Positions 63,301 through 64,000 of a stretch of 64,000 bases of DNA are shown here, piece by piece; within the stretch, counting starts at the first letter, position 1; the number at the start of each line of letters is the position of its first letter. The notes under the pieces are model-generated. The model searched no databases. It was not told the DNA's origin and was given only the letters and a program-made list of their open reading frames with translations. The position numbers and the translations under genes were made by a program. Origin of the DNA: Chelativorans intermedius (lineage in GTDB: Bacteria > Pseudomonadota > Alphaproteobacteria > Rhizobiales > Rhizobiaceae); the NCBI RefSeq assembly GCF_025398255.1, contig NZ_JAODNW010000008.1, positions 96,222-160,221 of the forward strand, read 5' to 3'.

Positions 63301-64000
63301 TGCGGCGCGCCAGATCCTCGGCGCGCTGATCAAGCGCCTCGCCGACCGTGCGGCTGGACGCATCCATGCGCGCAATCAGGCTCTCGGCCGAATTGCCGAG
63401 CGATTCGATACGCTTGTCGAGCAGACCGGAGAGATTGCCGGCAGACACCGTGATGCGCCGTGCCAGCTCGTCTGCCCGCTGGTCGAGGGCCTGGGTAAGC
63501 GTCTGGCTCGACTCGTCGATGCGCTGGACGAAGCCCTCCGTGGACTGGCCAAGCGATTCGATGCGGCTGTCCAGCAGCGTGGAAAGGTTGCCCGTCGAGG
63601 CCGCGATGCGTTGGGAGACGGTGTGCGCGCGCTCGTCGATGGTGCGGCTGATCGCTTCGCTCGAGGTCTCCATGCGGCGGATGAACTCCTCCGCCGAGGT
63701 GCCCAGCGTCTCGATGCGACTGTCGAGCAGGGAGGAGAGGTTGTCGCCCGATTGCGCGATGCGCTGGGCAAGCGTCTCCGAACGCTCGTCGAGCGCGTGG
63801 GTGACGGACCGGCTGGACGCATCCATGCGGCGGATGAACTCCTCCGCCGAGGTGCCCAGCGCCTCGATGCGGCTGTCGAGCAGGGAGGAGAGGTTGTCGC
63901 CCGATTGCGCGATGCGCTGGGCGAGCGTCTCCGAACGCTCGTCGAGCGCGTGGGTGACGGACCGGCTGGACGCATCCATGCGGCGGATGAACTCCTCCGC
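60308..64000 (-). CDS. Giant repeat-rich coiled-coil protein, GPR/RgsE-like (5' end beyond window)
   Basis: At least 1,230 residues, open to the right edge, so the N-terminus is missing. The visible part is almost all amphipathic helix in apolipoprotein-like repeats. Near the right edge these become exact 51-residue units (consensus MDASSRSVTHALDERSETLA, then QRIAQSGDNLSSLLDSRIEA, then LGTSAEEFIRR), and more divergent helices follow. The last 120 residues form a distinct domain (SLNSLSVDIARAIDHEASIELWDRYRRGERNVF and DNIMTQTYLTSDTGKVYTMLAHA). Size, repeats and domain order resemble the growth pole ring protein of Agrobacterium and RgsE of S. meliloti, which organise polar growth. That identity is inferred from memory. 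Confidence 0.68.
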   Translation of the reverse strand, partial: AEEFIRRMDASSRSVTHALDERSETLAQRIAQSGDNLSSLLDSRIEALGTSAEEFIRRMDASSRSVTHALDERSETLAQRIAQSGDNLSSLLDSRIETLGTSAEEFIRRMETSSEAISRTIDERAHTVSQRIAASTGNLSTLLDSRIESLGQSTEGFVQRIDESSQTLTQALDQRADELARRITVSAGNLSGLLDKRIESLGNSAESLIARMDASSRTVGEALDQRAEDLARRIATSGDHLVSLLDERSGTLDSMFRQRVSGLLSALEQASDTVNDAFDTRLSQLEGTLSERGRALIAEFSTRAEALDSGMQKLDAALEARARAINEHLVERTREIADTFARGRREVSSVIEAGKSAIDNDLSDLVASTSVMLEGKGEEFARRVEEGQARLNTRLDESFSRLEAVKARMDETVDRQIAAFSESEDRMKALLEADLRKIEETHGSFAAALEADIAKIGERREELTAAIRADIESINAAFSAQVGVIDERTTTMQKALEVGIGNVRQTLERSASVLAGSLREKVIEATSTLSEESAKVLGDVDERIAGMDSRIAERTRQSAELLSSRAEALVQVFEDADNRILARTSQTSSELEARAEAIAERLGEIENRLKSTAGSAAATVASGMLDVEKRIGESVGHTRMVLQEGIGDAEERLKQSAEQAANLVSQQLARTQADLVSTADTIGQTFAQVNEHISKRTGEAARTLEERTREFNAMLAGRSAEISRILDETARPLIERFEASGGELQREIEAIAERTSERLRQENAALVHALASRTSEALEAMERARSSLTGNVEELLQSLSASGDRLSRLVEAAAQNLSQVDEKLTGTTREFAANAEKAAETFANSASLINANSGRLADFSERTLREISNIASRFEDHSRVLESASQLLEKAQTGLGASLEERQKALEALAGGLVEKSRQIESTMKSFEGLLDSMFETAEGRTHKSAETIRNAINQVVETATQRFAGATEDIRRTAAAIRAELEQTRADMERGIVELPKEAKASTSAMRTAIAEQVNALKELSEIVAKSGRLHDVGSPVETAPEAPRPAPAVTPVAERPRVVAAPAEPAPARPSAPRRETATSGGGWIRDLLRSASRAEDEGQDEQEPAGGDGRSPLHVVESLNSLSVDIARAIDHEASIELWDRYRRGERNVFTRRLYTLKGQQTFDEIQRKYRADAEFRRAVDQYCRDFERLLADVSRSDRDNIMTQTYLTSDTGKVYTMLAHASGRLR
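63368..64000 (-). repeat. 153-bp tandem repeats inside the coiled-coil gene
   Basis: The period is 153 bases (51 codons). Units read leftwards are 63979-63827, 63826-63674, 63673-63521 and 63520-63368. The end of a further unit lies at 63980-64000. The first two differ at only three of 153 bases, while the next two share the pattern but many residues differ. A further, shorter degenerate unit starts at 63367. The array continues past the window. Confidence 0.92.

Overview
The window is chromosomal DNA from a high-GC alphaproteobacterium of the order Hyphomicrobiales (Rhizobiales), most like Phyllobacteriaceae or Rhizobiaceae. The evidence is gene order rather than any single gene. It contains greA-lpsB next to lrp, trxB and an LsrB/VtlR-like regulator; the rpsB-tsf-pyrH-frr-uppS-cdsA-rseP-bamA-lpxD-fabZ-lpxA-lpxI-lpxB run; uvrA divergent from ssb followed by marC and gyrA; coaD-ppi-ppi-queA-tgt; and a complete glp glycerol regulon of the rhizobial ABC-transporter type. 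Most genes are densely packed, with many 4-base ATGA overlaps. I see no rRNA, tRNA, CRISPR array, prophage or intact insertion sequence.

Layout. 1-1.4 kb: a cut-off EamA transporter and a secreted PQQ-type sugar dehydrogenase. 1.4-7.5 kb: greA behind a leader terminator, then an LPS-core and surface-glycan cluster (lpsB, a GT25-type enzyme, a GT29-like enzyme, a nucleotide-sugar transferase, a decayed second GT29-like copy, a KpsS-like protein and an AT-rich sulfotransferase). 7.5-10.4 kb: lrp, trxB and lsrB/vtlR, then an AbcR-type small RNA with its own terminator. 10.4-20.3 kb: an EF-G paralogue, two c-di-GMP-type proteins (one apparently inactive) around aatA, a DNA-repair methyltransferase, a lytic transglycosylase lipoprotein and a two-gene ABC exporter. 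20.3-33.9 kb: the translation, membrane-lipid and lipid A block. 33.9-49.2 kb: uvrA/ssb with two SOS boxes around a structured non-coding stretch, gyrA, and the coaD to tgt group. 49.2-59.4 kb: glpR, glpD, glpSTPQUV and glpK for glycerol uptake and oxidation. 59.4-64 kb: a LuxR-type regulator with no luxI in view, and the 3' part of a very long repeat-rich coiled-coil gene that resembles the growth-pole-ring proteins GPR and RgsE.

Envelope biogenesis is the main theme: lipid A synthesis, BamA, RseP, undecaprenyl and CDP-diacylglycerol synthesis, LPS core, cell-wall lysis and probably polar growth. The least ordinary parts are regulatory or accessory. They are the greA leader terminator, the AbcR-like RNA with a dyad resembling a LysR site upstream, the structured gap between uvrA and ssb, the sulfotransferase end of the glycan cluster, a hairpin over the ribosome binding site of a GGDEF-EAL gene, and nearly identical 153-bp repeats at the right edge. 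All assignments come from reading the sequence; no database search was run.
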